This document shows, in pieces, positions 1 to 7,634 of a stretch of DNA of 11,404 bases. This stretch comes from Chloroflexota bacterium. Its GTDB lineage: Bacteria > Chloroflexota > UBA5177 > JANWHV01. The notes under the pieces were generated by a model. That model searched no databases. It saw nothing but the letters and a program-made list of their open reading frames with translations, and was not told where the DNA came from. The position numbers and the translations under genes were made by a program. Each line of letters starts with the position of its first letter. Position 1 is the first letter of the stretch. The stretch lies in NCBI GenBank assembly GCA_028287725.1, contig JAQBPC010000139.1:1-11404 (forward strand), written 5' to 3'.

Positions 1-2201
1 ATATTACGCGCGTGTACATGCAACGTTATCGTGGTTACGCCGGGGTTTACGAGTGGGTCGGGATGGAAGACCATGTGCGTCGTGGCGCCTGGTCGAAGCG
101 TAACCGAGGCCGGACTCACCAGCCCGCCATGTTTCTGGAACGCCGCCAGGGTGATGCGCCCTTTGAACGGCATGTTGATATAGTGCCGCACGTCATGCTT
201 GTCACGTCGTGGCGCCTGACTTACTACCGCGGTCCAGAGGCCGGGTGCTGGGTGCGCGGCAGTGGTGCTGGCAAAGCCCGACACCGCAAACGTCGTAAAG
301 GACGCTTCCGGCAAACTAGACTGCTCAACGTTGACCATATTGCCGTTCGGGTCATACAGCACAACCTGCATGACGACATTCTGTGCGGTTTGGCCAGGTA
401 ACGGCACATTCCGCTGGCTATCGAAGTTTATGGCCGCGGTCAGCTGGTTCGTACCCTTCGGCACCATGAAATGATAGGGCACTTGATTATCGGCGACGGC
501 GGTGCCGCCAAAGCCAAGCGTCTTCGTCTGCCGCAGCACCTGCGGATCCATGGTTATGCGCTCTGGTGTCGAGCCTGAATTGGTGATCGTGATAGGTTGG
601 CTCACTGTTTGCCCGGGCAAACCGCTCAGTGTACCGGCGGCAGATAGCAACACCGAGGGTCCTTTGTGAGTCACCGTTTGCACGGCGCGCAACGCATTCA
701 CTCGTCCGGCGCCCTGATCCTGAGCCGAGTAGCCCAAATCGTCGGCACTGCTCGTCAAGACCTGCTTCAGGAATGCCGGCGTGGGACTCTTGCCGCCGTG
801 TGTTTCCCGGTACGCATTAATTGTCATCGCGACCACTGCCGCTGTGACAGGCGCAGCCATACTGGTGCCGCTGAACGCGCCAATGGTGTATGGAGGCGTG
901 GTTGGCCCATCCGCACTACGTGTGTGGGGGAAGGTTGCCCATGAGCCCTCGCCGGGGGCATACAGGTCCGGCCGTGCCCGGCCATCGGGGGTTGGGCCTC
1001 GGGACGAAAAGGCAGCTATGTTGTCCGAGCCAAATGCCCCGTATCGCGCGTACAGGCCCGTCTCGGCGTATTGCCGATAATCCGTCGACGCGCCAACCGA
1101 GATCACGTCCGGCAGGTTGGCAGGCATGCCGGAGCTCGCGGCACCAGGGCCCGCGTTCCCGTTGGACACCACCACTGTGACCCCGTGCTGGACGGCCTGC
1201 TCATCGGCAAGAGCAATGACATCCGACCCACTATAGAACAGTGCCGGGTAGCCCCACGACTCGCTGATGATGTCCGCGTGATTCTGCACCGCCCACTGAA
1301 TCGCGCGGACCCAGTCGCTGGTACTTGTGTTGGCGCGCGAGTCGAAGATCTTGGCTGCCATCAGCTTTACGCCGGGCGCCACACCGGTGAAGGTAAAGTA
1401 GGTGTGATCGTTGAACCGTTGGCCCGGCTTCGGTGGTGGATACACCCGATTCTGGTACGTGTCGGACGCACTGTAAACGGTCTTCCCTTGCGCGGCTATG
1501 GTTCCCGCGCAGGCCGTGCCATGGCCAATCGTATCCGTGAGATCGGTGTTCGTGAAGTCTTTATAGAGCGGTTTGCCATCCGCACCTTTTAGCATCACCC
1601 CCTGCAAGTCAGGGTGGCTGAGGTCTATGCCTGAATCAATGACGGCAACCCGCACGTCGCGCCCGCTGTAGATCTTTTGGGCGGCGTCGGCATGGATGAT
1701 GCCGAGCGTGTCCGGTTCGCTGATCACGGGCTGGCCCGGTGGCACTTGCACCTGCTGCTTCATATTTGCGTGCGCAACCTGGGCCTGCAGGGTCGCGAGA
1801 TTGGGGATCGGCATTGGCTGCAACACCTGGTCAGGCTGCACCTCGAGTAGCCGTGTGTCATAGCGCAACGAGGCGAGCGTCTGCCGGTTTACGTTCGCCG
1901 AGATGCCATTGACCAGGCCGAGCGACGCTACGTTGGTCGCGCCATGCGCACGTAACGACTGCATCACGCCGTCGGCGGAACTGCTCGCGCCCGGTCGCAG
2001 CAGGAGAATCATGGGAACTGGTCGGGCAGCAGCCTGAGCCAGCAGTGCTTGGGAGAATCCACGTACCTCTACGTGTCCAGCGGTCGGCGAAGCGCCTGCG
2101 TGTTGAATTGGGGTCCAGACTGTGCGCAAGGTAGGCATCGCCGACAAGGTTAGGCCGGCGACGACGCCTGCTCTGACCAATAGTCGCGGGCTGATTTGCA
2201 T
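1..2201 (-). CDS. Secreted subtilisin-family (S8) serine protease, 3' end cut off by window edge
   Basis: The minus-strand frame from ATG at 2201 stays open to the left edge (733 codons visible), so the C-terminus is missing. This is an S8 peptidase, which hydrolyses proteins outside the cell. The triad is intact: Asp189 in VAVIDSGIDLSHPDL, His227 in GHGTACAGTIAA and Ser447 in FSGTSMAAPVTAA. The oxyanion-hole Asn is N349 in NGNAGPGA. Residues about 6-25 form a basic plus hydrophobic segment resembling a signal peptide. Residues about 50-125 look like an I9-type propeptide. Between His227 and the conserved GVAPG there is a loop of about 38 residues, longer than in typical subtilisins. After the catalytic domain (ending near GAGRVNALRAV) come about 240 residues of beta-rich sequence, probably fibronectin-III-like, starting near LSGLPGQTVSQPITITNSG. 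Upstream, 121 bp separate it from the ABC ATPase gene, and I found no convincing promoter there. An ATG 13 nt upstream lies in another frame and is not the start. The family call is secure; the substrate is unknown. Confidence 0.93.
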   Translation of the reverse strand, partial: MQISPRLLVRAGVVAGLTLSAMPTLRTVWTPIQHAGASPTAGHVEVRGFSQALLAQAAARPVPMILLLRPGASSSADGVMQSLRAHGATNVASLGLVNGISANVNRQTLASLRYDTRLLEVQPDQVLQPMPIPNLATLQAQVAHANMKQQVQVPPGQPVISEPDTLGIIHADAAQKIYSGRDVRVAVIDSGIDLSHPDLQGVMLKGADGKPLYKDFTNTDLTDTIGHGTACAGTIAAQGKTVYSASDTYQNRVYPPPKPGQRFNDHTYFTFTGVAPGVKLMAAKIFDSRANTSTSDWVRAIQWAVQNHADIISESWGYPALFYSGSDVIALADEQAVQHGVTVVVSNGNAGPGAASSGMPANLPDVISVGASTDYRQYAETGLYARYGAFGSDNIAAFSSRGPTPDGRARPDLYAPGEGSWATFPHTRSADGPTTPPYTIGAFSGTSMAAPVTAAVVAMTINAYRETHGGKSPTPAFLKQVLTSSADDLGYSAQDQGAGRVNALRAVQTVTHKGPSVLLSAAGTLSGLPGQTVSQPITITNSGSTPERITMDPQVLRQTKTLGFGGTAVADNQVPYHFMVPKGTNQLTAAINFDSQRNVPLPGQTAQNVVMQVVLYDPNGNMVNVEQSSLPEASFTTFAVSGFASTTAAHPAPGLWTAVVSQAPRRDKHDVRHYINMPFKGRITLAAFQKHGGLVSPASVTLRPGATTHMVFHPDPLVNPGVTTITLHVHARN

Positions 2202-2322
2202 GGGAGGGCCTCATTCCTTCAGCATCTCGGACCGCCCAAGGACGAACTCGAGCGGTTTGGCGTCAGGCGGCGTACTCGTCTAACGCGTGTAGTGACCGTG
2301 GTCTACATATACGTCCGGCCAG

Positions 2323-3066
2323 TCAGGCGATGGGTACCTCCCGTGCAGGGGTAGTCAGCTCGATGAATATGTCCTCTAGTCGCTGATTTCCGAGCGTCGA
2401 TAGCTGTCGAAGCTCCGGAATCGTGCCGGTAGCGATAGCACGCCCATAGTGGATTATGGCGACGGCATCGCAGATATTTTCGGCAATCTCCAGGATGTGA
2501 GTGGAAAAGAGGACAGTGGCGCCGTTTCTCGCGCGCTCCGCCAGGATGTCCTTCAGAAGTCGAGCGGTACCGGGGTCCAAACCAACCGTCGGCTCGTCGA
2601 GAAAGAGGTTCGACGGCGAATGGACCAGCGCGGCAATCAAGGCTATCTTCTGGCGCATGCCGTGTGAGAAGCTGCCAATCAGCTGATGTTGATCGCCGCT
2701 GATCGAGAACGTCTCAAGCAATTCGTCGATTAGCTTCCGGCGAACGCCTATCGGGATATCGAAGAGGCCGCAGGTAAACTCGAGGTACTCGCGGCCGGTG
2801 AGCTTTTCATACAAGTACGGCTCATCCGGCACATACCCGAGGCACCGCTTCGCCGCCACCGGATCTTGAACAATATCGTGACCATCGATCAGTACCGTGC
2901 CAACCGTTGGCCGGAGCAGACCGACCATCATTTGTATTGTGGTTGTCTTGCCTGCCCCATTTGGTCCGAGAAATCCGTAGACCATACCCGCGGGAATCTC
3001 AAGATTCAGGTCACGGATAGCCCATTTTGGTCCATATTGCTTCCCCAAACCACGGCACTCGATCAT
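2323..3066 (-). CDS. ABC transporter ATP-binding protein (ABC-2/CcmA-like), no permease nearby
   Basis: This 247-residue protein is a single ABC nucleotide-binding domain of the type that powers ABC-2 exporters at the cytoplasmic membrane. Walker A is GPNGAGKTT at residues 34-42. The Q-loop region reads VPDEPYLYEKLT, the acidic variant common in this branch. The signature is SHGMRQ (134-139), Walker B is NLFLDEP with D157/E158, the D-loop is GLDP (162-165), and the switch His is H190. The C-terminal QRLEDIFIEL matches the usual end of this family. The gene lies 49 bp downstream of the penicillin-binding protein on the same strand, so the two may be co-transcribed. The only ribosome-binding candidate is a weak GGGG seven bases before the ATG. 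The expected membrane partner is absent on both sides: a protease follows and the PBP precedes. The substrate cannot be inferred. Similar ATPases drive drug, polysaccharide, heme-related or antimicrobial-peptide export. Confidence 0.93.
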   Translation of the reverse strand: MIECRGLGKQYGPKWAIRDLNLEIPAGMVYGFLGPNGAGKTTTIQMMVGLLRPTVGTVLIDGHDIVQDPVAAKRCLGYVPDEPYLYEKLTGREYLEFTCGLFDIPIGVRRKLIDELLETFSISGDQHQLIGSFSHGMRQKIALIAALVHSPSNLFLDEPTVGLDPGTARLLKDILAERARNGATVLFSTHILEIAENICDAVAIIHYGRAIATGTIPELRQLSTLGNQRLEDIFIELTTPAREVPIA

Positions 3067-3115
3067 AGCTCAACCCCGCTCTTGCTAGGTATACGTGCGC
3101 GTGGTCCCTATCGGC

Positions 3116-5479
3116 TCACAAACAGTGGAGCTGATACAGGGTCTGCCCGTTCTTGATGACAGTCGTATATTGGTACCGACCGCCATTACAGTATGCACCG
3201 TTAGCAGGAGGCGTTGTAGTGGTTGTCGTGGTCCCGGAAGTACTACTGCCTTTCAGGCTACCGCCATATACATCTTGCGACGGATTGTCGAAGGTGGTAG
3301 GCACCGTGCCGGCGGCAAAAATATCGGTCACGCCGTTGCCGTTCACGGATAGCCCGGGCAAGCTGCCAGTCGGCGCGTAGCGCGACACGGTGGCCGTGAC
3401 GATCCCAGTCGGCTGGATGAATTGCAGTGGCGTGGAATTCTGCAGCACGGTGTACATGAAATTATGCCAGGCCGGCGCGGCGCCGCTGATACCGGTCGAA
3501 CCGGGCATGGAAGTGTTATTTGGATTACCCACCCACACGCCGGTCACCAGGTCGGGCGTATAACCGAGGGTCAAGTTGTCCTTGAAGTCGCTGGTGGTAC
3601 CGGTTTTGCTGGCAACAGGGCGGTCGGGCAGGCCCAGGTAACTATAGGCGAATGAGCCGAAGGCAGGAACTTTGGCTGCTGTATCACTCAGGATGTTGGT
3701 GATCATGTAGGCAAACTGCGGCGCGATCACCTGCTCGCCTTTCGGCGTTTTGTACTTCCAGAACAGTGTCTTGCTGCCGTCGGCATTGCGGCGGTAGATG
3801 GCCAGAATCGGCATGTATGGCCGATAGATGCCGTTGTTGGCAAACACTGCATACGCGTTTACCTCATCAAGCAAGCTGCCGGGGTCCGTACCTAGGGTCA
3901 TGGCCAGACCCAGGTTCTTGGGATTCTGCTCTTTCAGGTGATAGCCCATGATGTTGGCGGTGTGCAATACCTTCTTGATGCCATCGGGCCCAAGCGCGTA
4001 GAGCGTCTTCACCGCGGGCACATTATAGGAGTTGGCCAGGGCCTGGCGAATGGTAACAAGCCCGTGATACGACAAATCGTAGTTGTGTGGAACGTAGTTG
4101 CCACCGGGGCCAAAGTCCGGGAAACTGACGTACGCATCGTTAATCGTCTCGCCCGGGAAGTGCCCGTTCGCAAACGCCGTCACGTACATGAACGGCTTGA
4201 ACGAGGATCCCGGCTGCCTGTATTGCCAGGCCATGTCGTACTGGGCTCCGTTGATGTTGGAGTGATAACCCACGCCACCGACGTAGGCCCGGATCTCGTT
4301 GCTCCGCGGGTCGATCGCCACCAGGGCCCCGTCGGTCATGTTCACCGCGCTGTTGTTGGCGACCTGCGTACTCACGATGTTCTGCGCGGTGGCCTCCCAA
4401 TCCGGATCCAGCGTCGTCTGGAATACGAAGCCGCGGTAAATATCGTCCGGGTGTTGCAGATCGGGAATGCCGAATGCCTGAAGGTTCGAAGCATTACTGA
4501 GGTAGTGCTTCACGAGCCAGTCGACGAAGTAGGACTCGTTCGTATTGCTCGCATTATGGGTTACCAGGCTCTTGAAGACAAAGTGCAGCGGCTCGCGCAC
4601 GGCCGCATCATATTGCGCCTTGGTAATGTGCTGGTCGGTCAGCATGCGCTTCAGCACCACATGCTGGCGGGCGATCGCCAGGTCCTTATGGTAGAGGGGG
4701 TCGTAATCGCTCGGCGCCTGTGGTAAGCCGGCAATCAGGGCGCATTGCGCGAGGTCCAGCTTGGAAACAGTCTTACCGAAAAAGTACTCCGACGCGGCCT
4801 CTACGCCGTTGATGTCGCCGTTGTACGTCCCATATGGGACCGTGTTCAGGTACATCTGCAAGATTGCGTCCTTCCGGCACCGGAGGCTGCACTTCTTGAT
4901 GTCGCGCGTCACGCCAATGGACACCATGATTTCCTGAAGCTTTTTCTGTATAGCGCTCTGATCCAGCGTGCGCGAGCTCGAGTTGGCGCCAAACAGCGCG
5001 AGCTTAACCAGCTGTTCGGTTAAAGTCGAAGCGCCCTGCAGGCCGCCGGTGTGCGTGAGGTCGATTTTCGCGGCACTCAGAATACGCACAGGGTCGATTC
5101 CCGCGTCGCTATAGAATGTGCGGTTTTCGGTGTCGATCGTGGCCCAGATCAGGTTTTGGGGAATATTCTTCAGGGAGGTTATCACGCGGGTGCCGAGCTT
5201 CGGGTTGACCAGCTCCTGCAAGAGGAAACCCTTGCGATCCTGAATCACGCTGACGGAGACCGGTTGCGCTTCATAGGCGGCGAGCGCCTGCATCCCGTCC
5301 GGCACTACCGAATTGTAGTAGCGGTACCCCGCGACTCCGATCGTCGTCAACACCGCCGCTACTACCAGGAAGATCGTGAACAACGTGAATGCTGCTGAGA
5401 CTACAACTACCAGCGGCGCCTTCGACCGCTTCTTTTTGGGACGCTTCGAGACGCGGCTGATCTTTGTAGTGCGCTTCAT
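3116..5479 (-). CDS. Class A penicillin-binding protein (PBP1A-like bifunctional transglycosylase/transpeptidase)
   Basis: This 787-residue enzyme polymerises lipid II into glycan strands and cross-links the peptide stems on the outer face of the cytoplasmic membrane. A very basic N-terminus (residues 1-20) precedes one transmembrane helix (about 22-48). The GT51 domain follows: motif 1 is ENRTFYSDAG (catalytic E118), motif 2 GASTLTEQ (149-156), motif 3 KKLQE with the second Glu E183, motif 4 KDAILQMYLN (203-212), and motif 5 RQHVVL (271-276). The transpeptidase domain has all three penicillin-binding motifs: SSFK (S425 to K428), SYN (484-486) and KTG (625-627). Motif 1 departs from EDxxFxxHxG (Asp to Asn119, His to Asp125). 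A short CSLRC loop (C197, C201) is inserted between motifs 3 and 4. The tail has seven consecutive Thr (750-756), then about 30 residues with C764 and C786. The start is supported by GGAG four bases upstream and a promoter at 5533-5561. The ABC ATPase follows after 49 bp. Confidence 0.96.
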   Translation of the reverse strand: MKRTTKISRVSKRPKKKRSKAPLVVVVSAAFTLFTIFLVVAAVLTTIGVAGYRYYNSVVPDGMQALAAYEAQPVSVSVIQDRKGFLLQELVNPKLGTRVITSLKNIPQNLIWATIDTENRTFYSDAGIDPVRILSAAKIDLTHTGGLQGASTLTEQLVKLALFGANSSSRTLDQSAIQKKLQEIMVSIGVTRDIKKCSLRCRKDAILQMYLNTVPYGTYNGDINGVEAASEYFFGKTVSKLDLAQCALIAGLPQAPSDYDPLYHKDLAIARQHVVLKRMLTDQHITKAQYDAAVREPLHFVFKSLVTHNASNTNESYFVDWLVKHYLSNASNLQAFGIPDLQHPDDIYRGFVFQTTLDPDWEATAQNIVSTQVANNSAVNMTDGALVAIDPRSNEIRAYVGGVGYHSNINGAQYDMAWQYRQPGSSFKPFMYVTAFANGHFPGETINDAYVSFPDFGPGGNYVPHNYDLSYHGLVTIRQALANSYNVPAVKTLYALGPDGIKKVLHTANIMGYHLKEQNPKNLGLAMTLGTDPGSLLDEVNAYAVFANNGIYRPYMPILAIYRRNADGSKTLFWKYKTPKGEQVIAPQFAYMITNILSDTAAKVPAFGSFAYSYLGLPDRPVASKTGTTSDFKDNLTLGYTPDLVTGVWVGNPNNTSMPGSTGISGAAPAWHNFMYTVLQNSTPLQFIQPTGIVTATVSRYAPTGSLPGLSVNGNGVTDIFAAGTVPTTFDNPSQDVYGGSLKGSSTSGTTTTTTTPPANGAYCNGGRYQYTTVIKNGQTLYQLHCL

Positions 5480-5532
5480 ACCACTCCGGGAAGCTGCATA
5501 GCGGGTCAGTTAACAGGGTATAAACTCACCGA

Positions 5533-5561
5533 ATTGTAGCATGCGACCAGGTACACGCCAA
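5533..5561 (-). promoter_or_regulatory. Sigma-A-type promoter for the penicillin-binding protein gene
   Basis: On the minus strand, TTGGCG (5556-5561) is followed after exactly 17 bases by TACAAT (5533-5538). These match the -35 and -10 consensus at 4/6 and 5/6. Transcription would start near 5526, giving a leader of roughly 47 nt before the ATG at 5479. This implies the PBP gene is expressed independently of uvrC and the response regulator. Confidence 0.6.
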
Positions 5562-5604
5562 CGAAACCGACTCGTAACTCCCATGTGTTCCGTCACCAAC
5601 TTGC

Positions 5605-5632
5605 ATACGGATGCGGTTACGGCGAGATTACG
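5605..5632 (-). promoter_or_regulatory. Tandem TACG direct repeats, candidate response-regulator binding box
   Basis: On the plus strand, ATACGG (5605-5610), TTACGG (5617-5622) and TTACG (5628-5632) share a core TACG at 12- and 11-bp steps. Read on the minus strand they are CGTAA, CGTAA, CGTAT. OmpR/PhoB-family regulators bind tandem half-sites about 11 bp apart, and a gene of that family ends about 100 bp upstream on the same strand. The array is centred roughly 90 bp upstream of the predicted PBP transcription start. A binding role is inference only. Confidence 0.3.
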
Positions 5633-5653
5633 TTGCCCGTATCCTCGTGTCAC

Positions 5654-5679
5654 AAAAGGTGCAAAAACGTGCTACACCT
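5654..5679 (-). terminator. Weak possible terminator hairpin after the response regulator gene
   Basis: On the minus strand, AGGTG (5675-5679) pairs with CACCT (5657-5661) across a 13-base loop, and four T residues follow. A second 6-bp hairpin (CGCCGG/CCGGCG, 5683-5705) lies just before it without a T-run. Both are weak. They could attenuate read-through from the uvrC-regulator transcript into the PBP gene. Confidence 0.25.
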
Positions 5680-5728
5680 CAACGCCGGGTGGCCCAGATC
5701 CGGCGAATGCCAGCAGGCAATAAACGCT

Positions 5729-6424
5729 TTAGGACGTGATGACACTGTCCTCGGGCAGAATACCCAGGAGATAGCCGCTGCCGCGGATCGTATGGAGCAG
5801 CTTCGGCTGAAAATCTTCATCTATCTTGCGTCGCAGGCGACGAATGTAGACATCGATGATATTGGACAGGCTATCGAATTCGTCGTCCCACACGTGTTCG
5901 CTAATCATCGTACGCGTGAGGACCTGGTCAGGATTGCGGATGAAGTACTCGAGCATGGCGTACTCCTTGCTCGTCAACTCGATTGGCGTGTTGCCGCGCG
6001 TCACGCGATGTGAGCTGGTGTCCACTACCAGATCCGCTAACTGCAGCTTTGGCGTCTTGACCGTGGTATCGCGCCGCAGGAGGGCACGGACGCGCGCGAG
6101 CAGCTCATCCATGAAGAACGGCTTGACGAGGTAGTCGTCCGCACCGCTGTCGAGCCCTTGCACGCGGTCCTCTAGCGTGTCGCGGGCAGTCAGCATCAGG
6201 ATTGGTGTGGTGATTCCTTGCTCGCGCAGCCCGCGGCAGAGCACGATGCCGTTCTTTTTCGGCAGCATCAGGTCGAGTACGATCAGGTCATAGCTGTTGA
6301 CGAGCGCCAGCTCCTCGCCTTCGTCGCCGTCGAAGGCGGCATCGACCGCATACGCTTCCTCTCGAAGCGCCTGGCAGACAGTGCGATTAATCTTCTGCTC
6401 GTCCTCAATGACCAATACCCGCAT
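5729..6424 (-). CDS. OmpR/PhoB-family two-component response regulator
   Basis: This 231-residue protein has the standard two-domain architecture. The receiver domain (about 1-115) has the acidic pair E7/D8, phospho-acceptor D51 in VLDLMLPKKNG, T79 and K101 in LVKPF. The winged-helix DNA-binding domain (about 130-222) contains TSKEYAMLEYF, a recognition helix near SNIIDVYIRRLRRKI (187-201) and the wing TIRGSGYLL. It should bind DNA as a dimer once phosphorylated by a histidine kinase, but no kinase gene is present in the window. The ATG is preceded by GGGAGG eight bases upstream (6433-6438). That sequence overlaps the TAG stop of uvrC, only 13 bp away, so the gene is probably translated from a uvrC transcript. 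Downstream, a 249-bp gap leads to the PBP gene, a plausible but unproven target. It ends in TAA, showing that TAA is used as a normal stop here. Confidence 0.96.
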   Translation of the reverse strand: MRVLVIEDEQKINRTVCQALREEAYAVDAAFDGDEGEELALVNSYDLIVLDLMLPKKNGIVLCRGLREQGITTPILMLTARDTLEDRVQGLDSGADDYLVKPFFMDELLARVRALLRRDTTVKTPKLQLADLVVDTSSHRVTRGNTPIELTSKEYAMLEYFIRNPDQVLTRTMISEHVWDDEFDSLSNIIDVYIRRLRRKIDEDFQPKLLHTIRGSGYLLGILPEDSVITS

Positions 6425-6432
6425 TGTTCGTA

Positions 6433-6440
6433 CCTCCCTA
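6433..6440 (-). promoter_or_regulatory. Shine-Dalgarno of the response regulator overlapping the uvrC stop codon
   Basis: On the minus strand the bases read TAGGGAGG. TAG (6440-6438) ends uvrC, and its last G is the first base of GGGAGG (6438-6433), eight bases before the regulator ATG. This layout is typical of translational coupling. Confidence 0.7.
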
Positions 6441-7598
6441 CGATTCGCCCAGATATTCCTTAATCGCCAGCGCTGTTTTAGGTCCTATCCCCGGAAGCTC
6501 GGCGATGTCGTCCACATTGGCCTTTCGCAATGCGCCCACACTGCCAAAATGGCGGATGAGGTCGCGTTTCCTGCGGGCGCCGACACCAGGCACACTGTCG
6601 AGACTTGATTCCAGGCTCCGCTTGCCGCGTACAGCACGATGATAGGTGATCGCGAAGCGGTGCGCCTCATCCCTGATTCGCTGCACAAGAAAGAGCGCCT
6701 GTGACGTGGGCGGTAACAGAATTGGGTCCGAACGTCCCGGCAAGAACAGCTCCTCGCGTTGCTTGGCGAGGCTCACGATCGGTTGATCGACTATACCCAG
6801 CTGGTCCAACACCGCGAGTACGGCGTTCAGCTGCCCTTTTCCGCCGTCGATAATCATCAAATCGGGCCTTCGAGTCCATTCCGATTCGCCATTCTGTTCT
6901 GGCTGCGTCGCTCCTTCGACCTGCGTCTCAACTGACGGCTGCGCGGCCGCGCTCGATTCCTCGCTGTCCGCGCGTTTGAGCCGCCGCCGCACCATCTCGG
7001 CCAGGCTGGAAAAGTCGTCGGAACCTTCGACCGTCTTGATTCGGAAGCGACGGTACGCGGCGCTCTTGGGCTTTCCGTTCTCGAACACGACCATCGAACC
7101 AACGGTCGAAGTGCCTTGAATGTTCGAAATGTCATAGCACTCGATGCGCATCGGAAGGCGAGGAAGTTGAAGCGCGGCTTGGAGCTCGTCGAGCGCCTGT
7201 ACCGCCTTCTGCACATCGGTCAAGGCCTTGTGTCGCCTGCCCTCCGCGGCCTGGCGCGCATTCTCCTGCGCCACCTCCACCAGGTCCACCTTATCGCCCC
7301 TGCGTGGGACAGTAACGTTCACCTTACGTCCGCGCTGCGTGGTGAGCAGCGCGCCGATTGCGTCGATATCCTCGGGCTCGGCAGGCAGCAGGATTTCCTC
7401 GGGGATCTCGGTTGTCGCTACGTAATACTGGCCCAGGAACGCGGCTAACACCGCGCCATCGTTCTGATCTGCCGTGCCCTGCAGAACGAATTGCTTGTGC
7501 CCGAGCATTCGTCCTTCACGCACGGCAATGAGCTCGACGCATGTTTCGTCTTCGGCGCGGGCCATGCCCACGATATCCTGGTCGTGTCCCCCGAGCAC
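6438..7598 (-). CDS. uvrC: UvrC C-terminal part: RNase H-like endonuclease and helix-hairpin-helix domains
   Basis: This is the in-frame continuation after the TAA. The first start codon after the break is GTG at 7598, codon 304 of the full frame. No Shine-Dalgarno lies before it, so independent initiation looks poor. The RNase H-like domain, responsible for the 5' incision, keeps its triad: Asp in IECYDISNIQG (full-frame residue 459), Asp in IIDGGKGQL (554) and His in RDEAHRFAITYHR (616). Two helix-hairpin-helix motifs close the protein: LDSVPGVGARRKRDLIRHF and IAELPGIGPKTALAIKEYL. A Ser/Glu/Gln-rich insert of roughly 35 residues (about full-frame 512-547) sits between the first Asp region and the IDGGKGQ strand. 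Retention of every catalytic residue suggests the interruption is recent or artefactual. Confidence 0.85.
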   Translation of the reverse strand: MLGGHDQDIVGMARAEDETCVELIAVREGRMLGHKQFVLQGTADQNDGAVLAAFLGQYYVATTEIPEEILLPAEPEDIDAIGALLTTQRGRKVNVTVPRRGDKVDLVEVAQENARQAAEGRRHKALTDVQKAVQALDELQAALQLPRLPMRIECYDISNIQGTSTVGSMVVFENGKPKSAAYRRFRIKTVEGSDDFSSLAEMVRRRLKRADSEESSAAAQPSVETQVEGATQPEQNGESEWTRRPDLMIIDGGKGQLNAVLAVLDQLGIVDQPIVSLAKQREELFLPGRSDPILLPPTSQALFLVQRIRDEAHRFAITYHRAVRGKRSLESSLDSVPGVGARRKRDLIRHFGSVGALRKANVDDIAELPGIGPKTALAIKEYLGES

Positions 7599-7634
7599 GG
7601 TGACGCGTTGTCGCTCAGTGACTTTTCGAACGTC

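Noticed and set aside
1071..1592. 173-codon plus-strand open frame opposite the protease gene
   Set aside because: It lies antisense to the S8 catalytic domain, which is intact on the minus strand, and shows no recognisable domain.
2294..2303. Short palindrome GACCGTGGTC between the ABC ATPase and protease genes
   Set aside because: The stem is only four bases with a two-base loop and no T-run, too weak for a terminator or operator call.
3938..4726. 262-codon plus-strand open frame opposite the PBP gene
   Set aside because: It is the antisense shadow of a conserved PBP with all motifs on the other strand. Its His/Val/Arg-rich sequence resembles no family.
4841..4872. Gln208 in ILQMYLN of the PBP as loss of a catalytic Glu
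   Set aside because: The second catalytic Glu of GT51 belongs to motif 3 (RKxxE), here KKLQE with E183. The position occupied by Gln208 is variable in motif 4 (KxxILxxYxN).
5541..5723. 60-codon plus-strand open frame filling the gap between the PBP and response regulator genes
   Set aside because: It has no Shine-Dalgarno and an unstructured Arg/Pro/Thr-rich composition. It overlaps the minus-strand PBP promoter and repeat array, so it is best read as chance.
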